Positions 6,564 to 14,612 of a DNA stretch of 32,737 nucleotides are shown one piece after another. The translations under genes and the position numbers were made by a program. The first letter of the stretch is position 1, and each line of letters begins with the position of its first letter. The stretch is taken from positions 1-32,737 of the forward strand of contig JAUIFY010000030.1 in assembly GCA_030430245.1 (NCBI GenBank), given 5' to 3'. The notes under the pieces were generated by a model. That model was given only the letters and a program-made list of their open reading frames with translations, was not told where the DNA came from and made no database searches. This DNA is from a bacterium (GTDB taxonomy: Bacteria > Desulfobacterota > Binatia > UBA12015).

Positions 6564-7222
6564 TCGCGCCGAGCCCGTCTTCCGGGGAGCGGGAAGAACG
6601 TGCGCCGATCCTCGAGGAAAAGGGCCACGATCGCCCCGGCGCATGCCAGGGCCGAGTCCTTCTGCGCGTCCCATTCGTCGCCCTGCGTGCCGAGAAACGC
6701 GGTCCCCGCGTCGGGGTCGACGACCATCACCGCGAGCCACTCGAGGAGCTCGTAGAGCGTGCTCAGGGCGGCGATGCCGGCCACTCCGATCCAGCCGATC
6801 GCGAACGGCCCGAGGCCGCGCGCCTTGCCGATGCTGAGCTCGAGCAGGGGCCGGAGGAACAGGAGCCCGAACGAGAAGTGCACGATCCGGTCGTAGTGAT
6901 TGCGCGACAGGTCGAGATTGTCCCGAAGCCACGCTCCCGCGGGGACTTCCGAGTACGTGTAGTGGCTTCCGACCGCGTGCAGCAGAAGGAACGCGGTGAT
7001 CTGGGCGTACGCGCGATCCGAGAAGCGGAAGCGGTGCCGGGTCGCGAGCAGCACCGGCACGGTCGTGAAGATCAAGAGGTTCTCGAGCAACCAGGTGGCC
7101 CGGTCGTGCGGGTCGATCGCGAGAGTGGTCCAGGCGATCGCGAAGACGACGAAGCACGCGACGGCGACCCGGCTCTCGGTGGAACGTACCTCCTCTGGCC
7201 GCTCGCCGACGTGTCGCGTCAT
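6548..7222 (-). CDS. DUF2238 family integral membrane protein (YjdF-like)
   Basis: 224 residues with about six hydrophobic segments. The family signature is clear: HAVGSHYTYSEVP, followed by LDLSRNHYDRIVHFSFGLLF and a later LYELLEWLAVMVV and GTQGDEWDAQKDSALACAGA. Conserved His and acidic residues within membrane segments suggest a metal or redox role, but the function of this family is not established. The C-terminal tail is basic. The start at 7222 has only a weak GAG ribosome site. I found no sigma-54 element for it. Its 3' end carries the two enhancer-like dyads belonging to the downstream Usp gene. It is divergent from the CBS protein at 7303. Confidence 0.82.
   Translation of the reverse strand: MTRHVGERPEEVRSTESRVAVACFVVFAIAWTTLAIDPHDRATWLLENLLIFTTVPVLLATRHRFRFSDRAYAQITAFLLLHAVGSHYTYSEVPAGAWLRDNLDLSRNHYDRIVHFSFGLLFLRPLLELSIGKARGLGPFAIGWIGVAGIAALSTLYELLEWLAVMVVDPDAGTAFLGTQGDEWDAQKDSALACAGAIVALFLEDRRTFFPLPGRRARRDSQAQ
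6580..6595. promoter_or_regulatory. Enhancer-like dyad, TTCCG-N6-GGGAA
   Basis: Matches TTC-N10-GAA. It lies inside the 3' coding part of the DUF2238 gene, 63 bp upstream of the GG of the Usp promoter at 6503-6518. Confidence 0.45.
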
Positions 7223-7260
7223 CGGCAGCTCAGTCCCGTGGCCTGACCTCGGTCACCGTC

Positions 7261-7276
7261 GGGTATGGCGTTTGCA
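7261..7276 (+). promoter_or_regulatory. Candidate sigma-54 promoter of CBS protein 7303
   Basis: GGGTATGGCGTTTGCA: GG 7262-7263, N10, GC 7274-7275, TTGCA perfect but the -24 half weak (9 of 12). The predicted start near 7287 abuts the AGGAGG ribosome site. No TTC-N10-GAA dyad was found nearby. Confidence 0.4.
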
Positions 7277-7302
7277 CTGCGTCGAGGCAGGAGGACCATC
7301 AC

Positions 7303-7749
7303 ATGAAGACCACCATCCATGATGTCATGGCCAAGCGGGTTCTGGTTGCTCGGCCGCACCATACGGTAGCGCATGTCCGCGGGCTGATGGAGCGAAACCG
7401 GATCCACGCCGTCCCGGTCGTCGACGTCGAGGGGCGACCCCTCGGGATCGTCACCTCGGCGGATCTCGTCGCCGAGCGCAAGGCCGAGAGCCCCGTGAAC
7501 CGCGTCATGACGACGGATGTTCGGACCGTACCCGCGTACAACGACGTGCAGGTGGCGGCGCGCATCATGCGGCGCCACAAGATCCATCACGTCGTGGTCA
7601 CCCACGAAAAGGAGGTCGTCGGCATCGTGAGCTCGCTCGACCTCCTCAAGCTAGTCGAGGGGCATCGCTTCGTCGCGAAGCCCACCGGCTCGGCGACGAC
7701 GAAGAAGTCCCCGAAGACGGCCGGCCGCGCGAAGACGGCGAAAGCGTAG
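7303..7749 (+). CDS. CBS-pair protein with a basic Lys/Ala/Thr tail
   Basis: 148 residues. Two CBS motifs cover about 1-60 (TIHDVMAKRVLVARPHHTV and PVVDVEGRPLGIVTSADL) and 64-122 (VNRVMTTDVRTVPAYNDV and HHVVVTHEKEVVGIVSSLDLL). Such stand-alone pairs bind AMP, ATP or related ligands and act as energy or redox sensors. After residue 122 comes a tail of about 25 residues dominated by Lys, Thr, Ala and Pro, resembling the basic repeats of the histone-like protein at 13040, so nucleic-acid association is conceivable. AGGAGG lies 8 nt before the ATG. It faces the second CBS gene across 21 bp. Confidence 0.85.
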   Translation: MKTTIHDVMAKRVLVARPHHTVAHVRGLMERNRIHAVPVVDVEGRPLGIVTSADLVAERKAESPVNRVMTTDVRTVPAYNDVQVAARIMRRHKIHHVVVTHEKEVVGIVSSLDLLKLVEGHRFVAKPTGSATTKKSPKTAGRAKTAKA

Positions 7750-7770
7750 CGCGCTCGCCCGCGGCGCGGC

Positions 7771-8157
7771 TCAGGCCTCGGCGAGGACGCGGAGTGCGTC
7801 CGTGCTCGTGAAGATTCCCACGAGGACGCCGGCATCGAGGACGAGGGCGCTCGTGATGCCGCGCTCGACCATCTCCCGCGCGACGTCCGGGATCTTCGCG
7901 AGAGGGTCCACGGTGAGGACGTCGCGCGTGCACACGTCGCCGACGGACTTCTCGTCCGCCGTCTCCCCGAAGCGCAGCCAGGCATCCTGCACGTCCTGAC
8001 GCGACAGGACGCCGAAGAGCTCGACTCCGTTCATCACCGGGATGTGGCGGACGTGTCGCTCGGTCATCGTTTGCAGCGCCGAACGGAGGGGGGCCGCACG
8101 ATCGACTTCCTCGGGAAGCCGGCTCATGTACTCGCGTACCGGGGTCGTCTTTCGCAT
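7771..8157 (-). CDS. CBS-pair protein
   Basis: 128 residues from the ATG at 8157: two CBS domains (about 1-62, TPVREYMSRLPEEVDRAAPL to GVLSRQDVQDA; and about 70-128, SVGDVCTRDVLTVDPLAKI to GIFTSTDALRVLAEA). No other domain is present. Probably a nucleotide-responsive regulator of an unknown partner. The start has no good Shine-Dalgarno. A sigma-54 element at 8170-8185 would begin transcription about 2 nt before the ATG, which again suggests leaderless translation. Longer in-frame N-termini exist, but they look like low-complexity shadow sequence and would cross the promoter. It is convergent with the CBS gene at 7303. Confidence 0.83.
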   Translation of the reverse strand: MRKTTPVREYMSRLPEEVDRAAPLRSALQTMTERHVRHIPVMNGVELFGVLSRQDVQDAWLRFGETADEKSVGDVCTRDVLTVDPLAKIPDVAREMVERGITSALVLDAGVLVGIFTSTDALRVLAEA

Positions 8158-8169
8158 CTCGCGAGGTCG

Positions 8170-8185
8170 TGCATACGCGATGCCA
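8170..8185 (-). promoter_or_regulatory. Candidate sigma-54 promoter of CBS gene 8157
   Basis: Minus-strand reading TGGCATCGCGTATGCA: GG-N10-GC exact (9 of 12). The dyad at 8237-8252 is 53 bp upstream of the GG, one helical turn more than the 42 bp seen at other promoters. Confidence 0.52.
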
Positions 8186-8236
8186 AACGCCCGCGACGTG
8201 GAAGTGCTGGTTTCGTCGGAGCGTTCGGGGAGGTCG

Positions 8237-8252
8237 TTCCGAACGGTCGGAA
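8237..8252. promoter_or_regulatory. Enhancer-like dyad, TTCCG-N6-CGGAA
   Basis: Perfect 5-bp arms around AACGGT, in the 173-bp gap between the CBS gene and the ligase gene at 8331. Assigned to the minus-strand promoter at 8170-8185. Confidence 0.5.
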
Positions 8253-8330
8253 TGTCGCGCGACGAGACGGTCCGCCGTATCGGGTGGCGATGGCCCGGCG
8301 CTCGACGTAAAACCCATCGGTTCCGGGGCC

Positions 8331-9815
8331 ATGGGGATCGACATCGACCGCGACCACTTCGACGACGCCGACTATGCGGCGTTTGCGCCGCAGCTCGCGC
8401 GCGGGTTGGACGCCCTGCGGGCGCTTCTCCAGCGCCCGGGCTTCGGCGTCGGGGCACAGAGCATCGGAGCGGAGCTCGAGTTCTCGCTCATCGATGCCGA
8501 GGCGCGGCCCAAGCCGGTCGCGCGCGACGTCCTCGCGAAGGCTCTCGATCCGCACGTGGCGCTCGAGATCGATCGGTTCAACCTCGAGTACAACGCGGAG
8601 CCGCAGATGCTCGCGGGGGCGCCGTTCTCGGCGATGGCCGACGAGCTCACGCGGGCACTCTCGAGTCTCGAGGCCGCCGCCGTCGCGTGCGACGCGCGCA
8701 TGGCGGCGATCGGGATCCTGCCCACGCTGCGGCAGGAAGACCTCGACTCGAGCGCGATGAACGACGTGATGCGCTTTCGCGCTCTGTCGAACGGTCTCCG
8801 ACGGCTGCGCGCCGCGGAGTTTCGCGTCGAGATCGAGGGCGAGGATGCGTTGCGCACGACGTGCGACGACGTGACGCTCGAGGGAGCGAACACGTCGTTC
8901 CAGCTCCACCTGCGTGTCGACCCCGACGACTTCGCCCGGACGTTCAACGCCGCCCAGTGGGCGGTGGCGCCGATCCTCGCCGTGTCGACCAACTCGCCGA
9001 TCCTCCTGGAGCATCGCCTCTGGGACGAGACGCGGGTGGCCCTGTTCGGTCAGGCCGTGGACTACCGGATGGAAGGGCCCGGATGGCGGCCCTCCCGCGT
9101 CTCGTTCGGACACGGCTGGGTGCGCGACGGAGCGGCCGAGCTCTTCGCCGAGAGCGTCCACCTGCACAGCCCGCTTCTGCCGGTCACGACCGGGGAGAAC
9201 GCGACGGCGACGGTCGAGCGGGGAGGAGTACCGGAGCTCACCGAGCTCCGACTCCATCACGGGACGGTGTGGAGCTGGAACCGCGCCGTCTACGATACGG
9301 CGGATGGCGGACATCTTCGCATCGAGCTGCGCGCTCTGCCGTCGGGCCCTTCGGTGCCCGACATGGTGGCGAACGCCGCGGCGCTGATCGGGCTGACGCT
9401 CGGCCTGACGCGCGAGACGGATTGGATGATTCCGGCGATGCCGTTTCGTCTCGCGCACGACAACTTCTACCGGGCGGCGCAGTACGGCCCCGATGCGGTG
9501 CTGCTGTGGCCGAACCGGGAGCCTCCGTCGCCGCTCGCGTACCGGGCGAAGGAACTCGTTCCGAAGCTCCTGCCCGTCGCGCGCCGCGGTCTCGTCGAGG
9601 CGGGCGTGGACGAGGCGGAGGCCGACCGGCATCTCGGGTTGATCGAGCGCCGGGTCGCCGCGGGCGCGTCGGGAAGCGGTTGGCAGCGTCGAACCCTCGC
9701 CGCCCTCGAGGCGCGCCTGGGCAGGCGCGCGGCGCTCGCCGCGATGCTCGAGCACTACGTGGAGCGTTCTCGTGAGGGGCGTCCGGTTCACGAGTGGGGG
9801 GTAGCCGCCCCGTGA
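8331..9815 (+). CDS. Glutamate-cysteine ligase-like protein (GCS2 carboxylate-amine ligase family)
   Basis: 494 residues. GAELEFSLID at about 46-55 and LEIDRFNLEYNAEPQ at about 78-92 are the Glu-rich metal/ATP segments of the GCS2 fold. Further on are GANTSFQLHLRVDP, STNSPILL and GTVWSWNRAVYD, with HLRIELRALPSGPSVPDMVANAA near the end of the catalytic core. These enzymes join a gamma-carboxylate to an amine using ATP. Gamma-glutamylcysteine formation is the textbook case, but family members use other substrates, so specificity is uncertain. The ATG is the first start lying beyond the intergenic promoter region; its ribosome site (GGGG) is weak. The gene overlaps the next one by GTGA, implying coupled synthesis with a hydrolase. 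Confidence 0.8.
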   Translation: MGIDIDRDHFDDADYAAFAPQLARGLDALRALLQRPGFGVGAQSIGAELEFSLIDAEARPKPVARDVLAKALDPHVALEIDRFNLEYNAEPQMLAGAPFSAMADELTRALSSLEAAAVACDARMAAIGILPTLRQEDLDSSAMNDVMRFRALSNGLRRLRAAEFRVEIEGEDALRTTCDDVTLEGANTSFQLHLRVDPDDFARTFNAAQWAVAPILAVSTNSPILLEHRLWDETRVALFGQAVDYRMEGPGWRPSRVSFGHGWVRDGAAELFAESVHLHSPLLPVTTGENATATVERGGVPELTELRLHHGTVWSWNRAVYDTADGGHLRIELRALPSGPSVPDMVANAAALIGLTLGLTRETDWMIPAMPFRLAHDNFYRAAQYGPDAVLLWPNREPPSPLAYRAKELVPKLLPVARRGLVEAGVDEAEADRHLGLIERRVAAGASGSGWQRRTLAALEARLGRRAALAAMLEHYVERSREGRPVHEWGVAAP

Positions 9816-10825
9816 GCCGATTGGTCGTCTGGCACGATCCACCGCCGGAACGAGTCGGCTCCTCCGCCGTCGAGCTCCTTCGCAATCTCGGCGGACCCGG
9901 CGCGATCTTCGTCCGCGGAGAGGACTCGTCTCGGACCCGGGTGCTCGTGACGCTCCTGCACGGAAACGAGCCGTCCGGCGTTCGCGCGATGCACGCGTGG
10001 CTCCGGCGCGGACGCGTTCCGCGTGTCGACTGCGTCTGGATCGTCGGCGCGGTGGACGCCGCCCTCGAGCCGCCGGGTTTCGCATTCCGACACCTTCCCG
10101 GCCGGCCCGACCTCAATCGTTGCTTTCGGCCGCCCTACGAGGGGGTCGACGGGGCGATCGCCCGGGCGATTCTCGAGCTTCTCGATCGCACGAGTCCCGA
10201 AGCGATTCTCGATCTGCACAACAACACGGGGCACAATCCTCCGTACGGGATCGCCACACGGGCCGATGGGACCACGCGTGGGCTCTGCGCGTGGTTTGGC
10301 GAACGCCTCGTGAAGAGCGACCTCGACCTCGGGGCGTTGGTCGAGGTGAGCGTTCGCGGCGCCCCGAGCGTGACGATCGAGTGTGGGCTGGCTGGGGACT
10401 TCGAGGCCGATCGCGTCGCCCTCCGTGGTGTGGAAGCGCTCCTCGCGAGCGACTCGATCGTGCCCGAGGGGGCGCGAGACGTCGCCGTGTACGATCACCC
10501 CGTCCGGGTCTCGGTCCGCTCGGGAATCGATCTGGCGATCGCCGCGGTCCCGCGGTCCGGTGTGGGACTCACGCTCGCGTGGAACGTCGACCGGCACAAC
10601 TGGACGGAGGTCGGACCCGGGACGACGATCGGGTGGGTGAACACGGGCGGAGCGTGGCCCGTGGAGGCCTTGACGCCCGATGGGGCGGACATCTCGCGCG
10701 ACCTGTTCGAGACGGACGACGGTGTGTTGCGGACACGCCGCTCGTTGATTCCGATCATGATCACGACCGACGCGGCCATCGCCGCGAGCGATTGCCTGTT
10801 CTACGTCGTGCGCCGTTCTCAGTAG
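9812..10825 (+). CDS. Succinylglutamate desuccinylase/aspartoacylase family zinc hydrolase
   Basis: 337 residues. LHGNEPSG near 49-56 supplies the H-x2-E zinc ligands of the M14/AstE-AspA fold, and ILDLHNNTGHNP holds the second zinc His. GRPDLNRCF fits the DLNR substrate-binding element, and VTIECG supplies the late catalytic Glu. Family members cleave N-acyl or peptide-like amide bonds of amino acids. The GTG at 9812 overlaps the stop of the ligase gene (GTGA) and has GGGGGG upstream; another GTG six codons earlier is less likely. Synthesis and cleavage of a related amide by the pair is a reasonable idea, but the compound is unknown. The 3' end overlaps the convergent dehydrogenase by 7 bp. 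Confidence 0.82.
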   Translation: MSRLVVWHDPPPERVGSSAVELLRNLGGPGAIFVRGEDSSRTRVLVTLLHGNEPSGVRAMHAWLRRGRVPRVDCVWIVGAVDAALEPPGFAFRHLPGRPDLNRCFRPPYEGVDGAIARAILELLDRTSPEAILDLHNNTGHNPPYGIATRADGTTRGLCAWFGERLVKSDLDLGALVEVSVRGAPSVTIECGLAGDFEADRVALRGVEALLASDSIVPEGARDVAVYDHPVRVSVRSGIDLAIAAVPRSGVGLTLAWNVDRHNWTEVGPGTTIGWVNTGGAWPVEALTPDGADISRDLFETDDGVLRTRRSLIPIMITTDAAIAASDCLFYVVRRSQ

Positions 10826-11931
10826 GCCCGTGGCAGATTCAGGACGCCGTGCGAGACGTAGTTGAGGAGCATGTTGTTGAACACGTGCACCGAGCACTCA
10901 CGTAGCTTGCGCTCGACGTGGAGCTCCGAGGTGAGGCCCCAGCCCCCGAACGTGGTGAGGGCGGCGCGTGCGGTCTCCCATGCCGCTTCCGACGCGAGGA
11001 TCTTCGCCAGGGCGGAGCGCTCGCCGGCTTCTTCGCCGGCCAGGACGAGCTCGAGTGCGGCCCAGCGCATGAGATCGGCTGCCTCGACCTTCGCATAGGC
11101 CTCCGCGAGCGGGTACTGCACGCCCTGGTTCTGGCCGATCGCCCGATCGAACGTCCGACGCGTGCGCGCGTGTTCGAGGCTTCGATCGAGGAGGAAGCGC
11201 GCGTTGCCGATCGACTCGGCAGCGGCGAGCGCGCGGCGCACGGCGAAGCCCTTCATCAGGCATTGGAGTCCTTGGCCCGGCGCGCCGACGCGCGCCGAAT
11301 CGGGGAGGCGCAGCTCGTCGATGAAAACGCTCGACAACATCCGATTCACGATCGTCGCGGTCGGATGGATCTCGATCGCGTCGCCGAGCTCCTCGCGGTC
11401 GAGGAGGAAGAGCACCGGTCCCTCCGGCGAGGTGCAAAGGACGAGGAGCAGACGGGTGTGCTCGGCCATCGAGATCAAGACCTTCTGCACGTCGAGGATC
11501 CAGCCGTCGCCGTCCCGACGGGCGGCGCTGCGGAGCTCGCTCATGTCGGCGCCCGAGTCGCTCTCGGTCGCGGCCACGGTGATGAAGCGCACCTGGCCGC
11601 GGGCGACGTCGCGCAGATAGCGTTCCCGTTGCTCGTCGGTCCCATCGCGGACCAACGTTCCGCACAGCGCGATCTGAGCGTTGGCGACGGCGGCGTCGCC
11701 GCCCGCGCGGTTGATCTCTTCGACGAGGATGCTGGCCGCGGCCGGCCCGGATTCGGACCCGCCCCACACGGTCGGGATCAGCGTGCCGAAGTACCCGAGC
11801 TCGGCTGCGGCTTCGAAGAAGACGGTCGGGAACGCGCGCTCCTCGTCCATGCGGCGCCAGTAGTCGGGATCGAAGTCCCGCATCAGTCGGCGGACGCTCT
11901 CGCGGATTGCGGAATGGTGATCGTCTCTCAC
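10819..11931 (-). CDS. Acyl-CoA dehydrogenase family protein
   Basis: 370 residues from a GTG at 11931. The N-terminal helical domain, the middle TVAATESDSGADMSELRSAARRDGDGWILDVQKVLIS (FAD/substrate segment) and the C-terminal helical domain with RRTFDRAIGQNQGVQYPLAEAYA and TFGGWGLTSELHVERKLRE match the family. It would oxidise an acyl-CoA using FAD. The region where medium-chain enzymes carry the catalytic Glu (E-G-T) reads VFNNMLLNYVSHGVL and ends in PRAY, as in a divergent subgroup, so the base must lie elsewhere or the chemistry differs. The ribosome site is weak. No sigma-54 element is seen in the 130-bp gap to the divergent APS reductase. Confidence 0.85.
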   Translation of the reverse strand: MRDDHHSAIRESVRRLMRDFDPDYWRRMDEERAFPTVFFEAAAELGYFGTLIPTVWGGSESGPAAASILVEEINRAGGDAAVANAQIALCGTLVRDGTDEQRERYLRDVARGQVRFITVAATESDSGADMSELRSAARRDGDGWILDVQKVLISMAEHTRLLLVLCTSPEGPVLFLLDREELGDAIEIHPTATIVNRMLSSVFIDELRLPDSARVGAPGQGLQCLMKGFAVRRALAAAESIGNARFLLDRSLEHARTRRTFDRAIGQNQGVQYPLAEAYAKVEAADLMRWAALELVLAGEEAGERSALAKILASEAAWETARAALTTFGGWGLTSELHVERKLRECSVHVFNNMLLNYVSHGVLNLPRAY

Positions 11932-12061
11932 GGGTCCGACTCTAGCGCAGCCGGTGCTGGTGTTCCCGTCGGGCGATCCGGAGACATGGCGAGCGGCATA
12001 GGGAGTGTCGGGGGCGACGTTTCGTATTGCGTTGCTCCGGCCACCGTGGCGAAACGAATGG

Positions 12062-12790
12062 ATGAGCGAATCCCCCGCGGTCGATCTGACTCCCGGAATT
12101 CCGCCCCTGTCGAGACCGCCCGAGGAGCTCGACGAGCTCTCGGCAGAAGAGTTCCTGCTCTGGGCGGTCGCCGAGTTCGGAGAAGGCCTCTGCGTCACGT
12201 GCTCGTGGCAGAAGCAGTCCTCGGTGCTCGTGCACATGCTCTCGACCCTGGGTTTGAAGCCGACGATCGTCGAGCTCGACACGCACCTCTTCTTTCGCGA
12301 GAGCTACGAGACGCGGGAGCGTCTCGTCGAGAAGTACGGGTTGACGCTCGTCTGCCCGGAGATTCCCTCGATCGCGGAGCAGCACAAGGCGGAGGGGCCG
12401 AATCTGTGGGAGACCGATCCCGATCGGTGCTGCCACGTGCGGAAGGTCGAGCCGCTCGTCGAAGCCCTCGAGCCGTTCTCCGCGTGGATCTCCGGCATCC
12501 GTCGGGACCAGTCGCCGAGTCGCGCGAGCATCGGCAAGACGCAGTGGTCCGAGCGCTACTCGGTGTGGAAGCTCCACCCCCTTGCGGACTGGGACGAGAA
12601 GCGCGTCTGGGGGTACATCATGTCGAACGACATCCCCTACAACCCGTTGCACGACGTCGGCTACCGTTCCATCGGCTGCATCCCGTGTACGCGCCCGATC
12701 CGTAGCGACGAAGAGGAGCGCGCGGGACGTTGGGCCGGCTCGGACAAGCTCGAGTGCGGCCTCCACCTCGATACGATCGACAAGGAATAG
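12062..12790 (+). CDS. cysH: Phosphoadenylyl/adenylyl-sulfate reductase, APS type
   Basis: 242 residues. The PP-loop-like core includes LCVTCSWQKQSSVLVHML and ELDTHLFFRESYETRERL. Cysteines CC at 123-124 and CIPC at 206-209 are the four ligands of the [4Fe-4S] cluster that marks APS-using assimilatory enzymes, and ECGLH at 231-235 holds the catalytic Cys 232. The enzyme reduces adenylyl sulfate to sulfite with thioredoxin. ATG 12062 is chosen because the longer in-frame N-terminus has no family match. Only a weak GAATGG precedes it. The protein links the region to sulfur assimilation. No sulfurylase or sulfite-reductase gene lies beside it. Confidence 0.9.
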   Translation: MSESPAVDLTPGIPPLSRPPEELDELSAEEFLLWAVAEFGEGLCVTCSWQKQSSVLVHMLSTLGLKPTIVELDTHLFFRESYETRERLVEKYGLTLVCPEIPSIAEQHKAEGPNLWETDPDRCCHVRKVEPLVEALEPFSAWISGIRRDQSPSRASIGKTQWSERYSVWKLHPLADWDEKRVWGYIMSNDIPYNPLHDVGYRSIGCIPCTRPIRSDEEERAGRWAGSDKLECGLHLDTIDKE

Positions 12791-12870
12791 CCGCCGCTCG
12801 GAGCCGGGCCGAGGACGTCACCTCGTCGAGCAAGCTCACTGCCGCTCGGTCCTTCGTTTCCCCCGACCGC

Positions 12871-12898
12871 TTGCGTACGCGCGATTCGGACTTAGATT
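12871..12898 (+). promoter_or_regulatory. Possible sigma-70-type promoter for the histone-like gene
   Basis: TTGCGT (12871-12876), 16-bp spacer, TAGATT (12893-12898). Each hexamer matches its consensus only partly. It would leave a leader of about 130 nt before the GTG at 13040. The 249-bp gap 12791-13039 shows nothing else that I can name. Confidence 0.25.
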
Positions 12899-13039
12899 TC
12901 CCCGGCGCGCGTGGCAGCATGGCGCGTGAGCCGGGGGGACGTTCGTTCGTCGGGACTCCGGCCCGCGAACGTCCGGACAGTCGACTTGCGGAGGGGGCCG
13001 ATGGGAGGCTCCCCGCCGCGATGTGAGGGAGGGTTCGAC

Positions 13040-13408
13040 GTGGCAGCGAAGAAGAAGGCAACCAAGAAGAAGGCCGTACGGAAGAAGGCGACGAAGAAGA
13101 AGGGGGACCTCGTCGACTCCATCGAGAAGGAGCTGAAGGATCTCTCGAGGGATCTCGAACGTCGGCTGAAGCCCTTGCAGAAGCAGGTCGGCATCGCCGA
13201 GCGCAAGGCCGGCAGCGCGACGGCGAAGCTGCTGCGCCAGGCCCGCGCCCAGCTCAACAAGATTTCGATCGCGGGCGAGTCGGATCTGAAGAAGTTCCTG
13301 CGCAAGCAGCGCCGTCAGATCTCGAAGGGCCTCTCGGAGACCGAGAAGGCGGTGCGGCCGAAGCGCAAGAAGAAGGCCGGCGCTCGCAAGAAGGTGGCGG
13401 CCAAGTAG
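13040..13408 (+). CDS. Small, very basic coiled-coil histone-like protein
   Basis: 122 residues from a GTG preceded by GGGAGGG (13027-13033) six nt upstream. The first 20 residues are Lys/Ala/Thr repeats of AKKKATKKKAV type. A central amphipathic helix of about 75 residues (DSIEKELKDLSRDLERRLKPL and following) looks like a coiled coil, and the end returns to Lys/Arg/Ala (RPKRKKKAGARKK). This is the composition of bacterial H1-like and other nucleoid proteins with two basic arms around a dimerising helix. It probably binds DNA or RNA without sequence preference. It has no membrane or catalytic motif. Placement beside the sigma-54 activator (convergent, 213-bp gap) may be coincidental. Confidence 0.75.
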   Translation: MAAKKKATKKKAVRKKATKKKGDLVDSIEKELKDLSRDLERRLKPLQKQVGIAERKAGSATAKLLRQARAQLNKISIAGESDLKKFLRKQRRQISKGLSETEKAVRPKRKKKAGARKKVAAK

Positions 13409-13441
13409 GCCTCCGAGCGCCGACGGACTGCCCGAGGCGTG

Positions 13442-13467
13442 GACGGCGGCGGCTCGGTGCCGCCGTC
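13442..13467. terminator. Strong GC hairpin after the histone-like gene
   Basis: GACGGCGGC (13442-13450), 8-nt loop, GCCGCCGTC (13459-13467). It lies between two convergent genes and could end both transcripts, but no T-run follows on either strand. Confidence 0.4.
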
Positions 13468-13621
13468 GTCCGGGGGGCTCACTCCCACCCGTGCACGACG
13501 GCTCGGCCAAGAAGCCGGCGTAGGCGGCGCCTTCCTCGCGCCCGACTCGCCCGTCCGTCCGGACGATGTCGGGGAGCCCACGGCCTGGCTCGGAGACGCA
13601 GGTCTCGTCGGAGGGTGCCGC

Positions 13622-14599
13622 TCACGACAGGTGATGCTTGCTCAGGCGGTGCCACAGAGTGGTGCGGCTGATCCCGAGCTCGGCAGCCACGGCGGCGCGC
13701 CTGCCGGCGTGCCGGGCCATCGCAGTGACGAGCTGCTCGCGCTCGGCGGCCTCGAGCGGCGTCGGTCCGCCGAGAACGTCGTCCGGAGGTGGCTCGCCGC
13801 GAAGCTCGGGCGTGAGGTCCTCGAGGCCCATGATGCCGTCCTCGTCCACCGCGAACGCGTGCTCGACGACGTTCCGGAGCTCGCGCACGTTCCCGGGCCA
13901 GGGGTAGGCCACGAGAGCGCTCACGGCACCGCGGGTGAGTGCGTCGATTCGCCCGAACTCGGGGTCGTCGTTGAAGCGATCGACGAAGTGCCACGTCAGC
14001 GCTTCGATGTCGCCGGTGCGTTCGCGGAGCGGCGGCAGGAACAGGGGCACGACGCGAATGCGGTAGCGCAGGTCGTCGCGAAACCGCCCTTCGGCGACCA
14101 GACGCCGCAGCGCCTTGTTCGTCGCCGATACGAGGCGGACGTCGACTTCGATCGCCTTCGTGCCGCCGACCGGCACGAACGTCCGGTCCTCGAGGACGCG
14201 CAAGAGCTTGTTCTGGACCTCGAGGGGAACCTCGGCGATCTCGTCCAGAAAGAGCGTCCCGAGATGAGCCTGCTTGAAGATGCCGTCGTGGTCGCGGATC
14301 GCGCCCGTGAACGCACCGCGCACGTGGCCGAACAGCTCGGACTCGAGCAGCGTCGGCGAGAGCGTCGCGCAGTTGATGGCGCGAAACGGGTGCTTCGCGC
14401 GCGGGCTCATCGCGTGGATCGCCCGGGCGACGAGCTCCTTGCCGCTGCCCGACTCGCCCCGGAGGAGCACCGTCGAACGGGTCCGGGCGACCTGGCGCAG
14501 GCGCTTGAACAGGGGCTCCATCTCGGGAGCACGGGTGTAGATGCCGTGGACGTCCCGCAGGCCGAGGCTTCGAGGATGTTTCACCAAGCGTTCAGACAT
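13622..14599 (-). CDS. Sigma-54 enhancer-binding activator without a sensor domain
   Basis: 325 residues. After only about 25 N-terminal residues the AAA+ core begins: Walker A GESGSGKE at 48-55, GAFTGA at 95-100 (the loop that contacts sigma-54), Walker B LFLDE at 116-120, RDDLRYR arginine region near 174-180 and WPGNVRE at 234-240. A Fis-type HTH ends the protein (about 282-325, [18 protein letters not shown]). No receiver, GAF or PAS domain is encoded, so it is built like PspF and should be constitutively competent or controlled by a partner protein. The start has no evident ribosome site. The dyad at 14591-14606 covers the start codon, which would allow self-control. It is divergent from a sulfur-type operon that has a sigma-54 promoter. 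Confidence 0.9.
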   Translation of the reverse strand: MSERLVKHPRSLGLRDVHGIYTRAPEMEPLFKRLRQVARTRSTVLLRGESGSGKELVARAIHAMSPRAKHPFRAINCATLSPTLLESELFGHVRGAFTGAIRDHDGIFKQAHLGTLFLDEIAEVPLEVQNKLLRVLEDRTFVPVGGTKAIEVDVRLVSATNKALRRLVAEGRFRDDLRYRIRVVPLFLPPLRERTGDIEALTWHFVDRFNDDPEFGRIDALTRGAVSALVAYPWPGNVRELRNVVEHAFAVDEDGIMGLEDLTPELRGEPPPDDVLGGPTPLEAAEREQLVTAMARHAGRRAAVAAELGISRTTLWHRLSKHHLS

Positions 14600-14606
14600 G
14601 TTCGAA
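14591..14606. promoter_or_regulatory. Enhancer-like site, TTCAG-N6-TCGAA, over the activator start codon
   Basis: Fits TTC-N10-GAA, but with weak inner bases. The near edge is 74 bp from the GG of the promoter at 14679, three helical turns beyond the common 42-bp position. It includes the activator's own ATG (complement of 14597-14599). Confidence 0.4.
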
Positions 14607-14612
14607 CGAATT

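Noticed and set aside
8285..8300. GG-N10-GC element upstream of the ligase gene at 8331.
   Set aside because: Only about half of the informative positions match (TGGCGATGGCCCGGCG), so it is at chance level.
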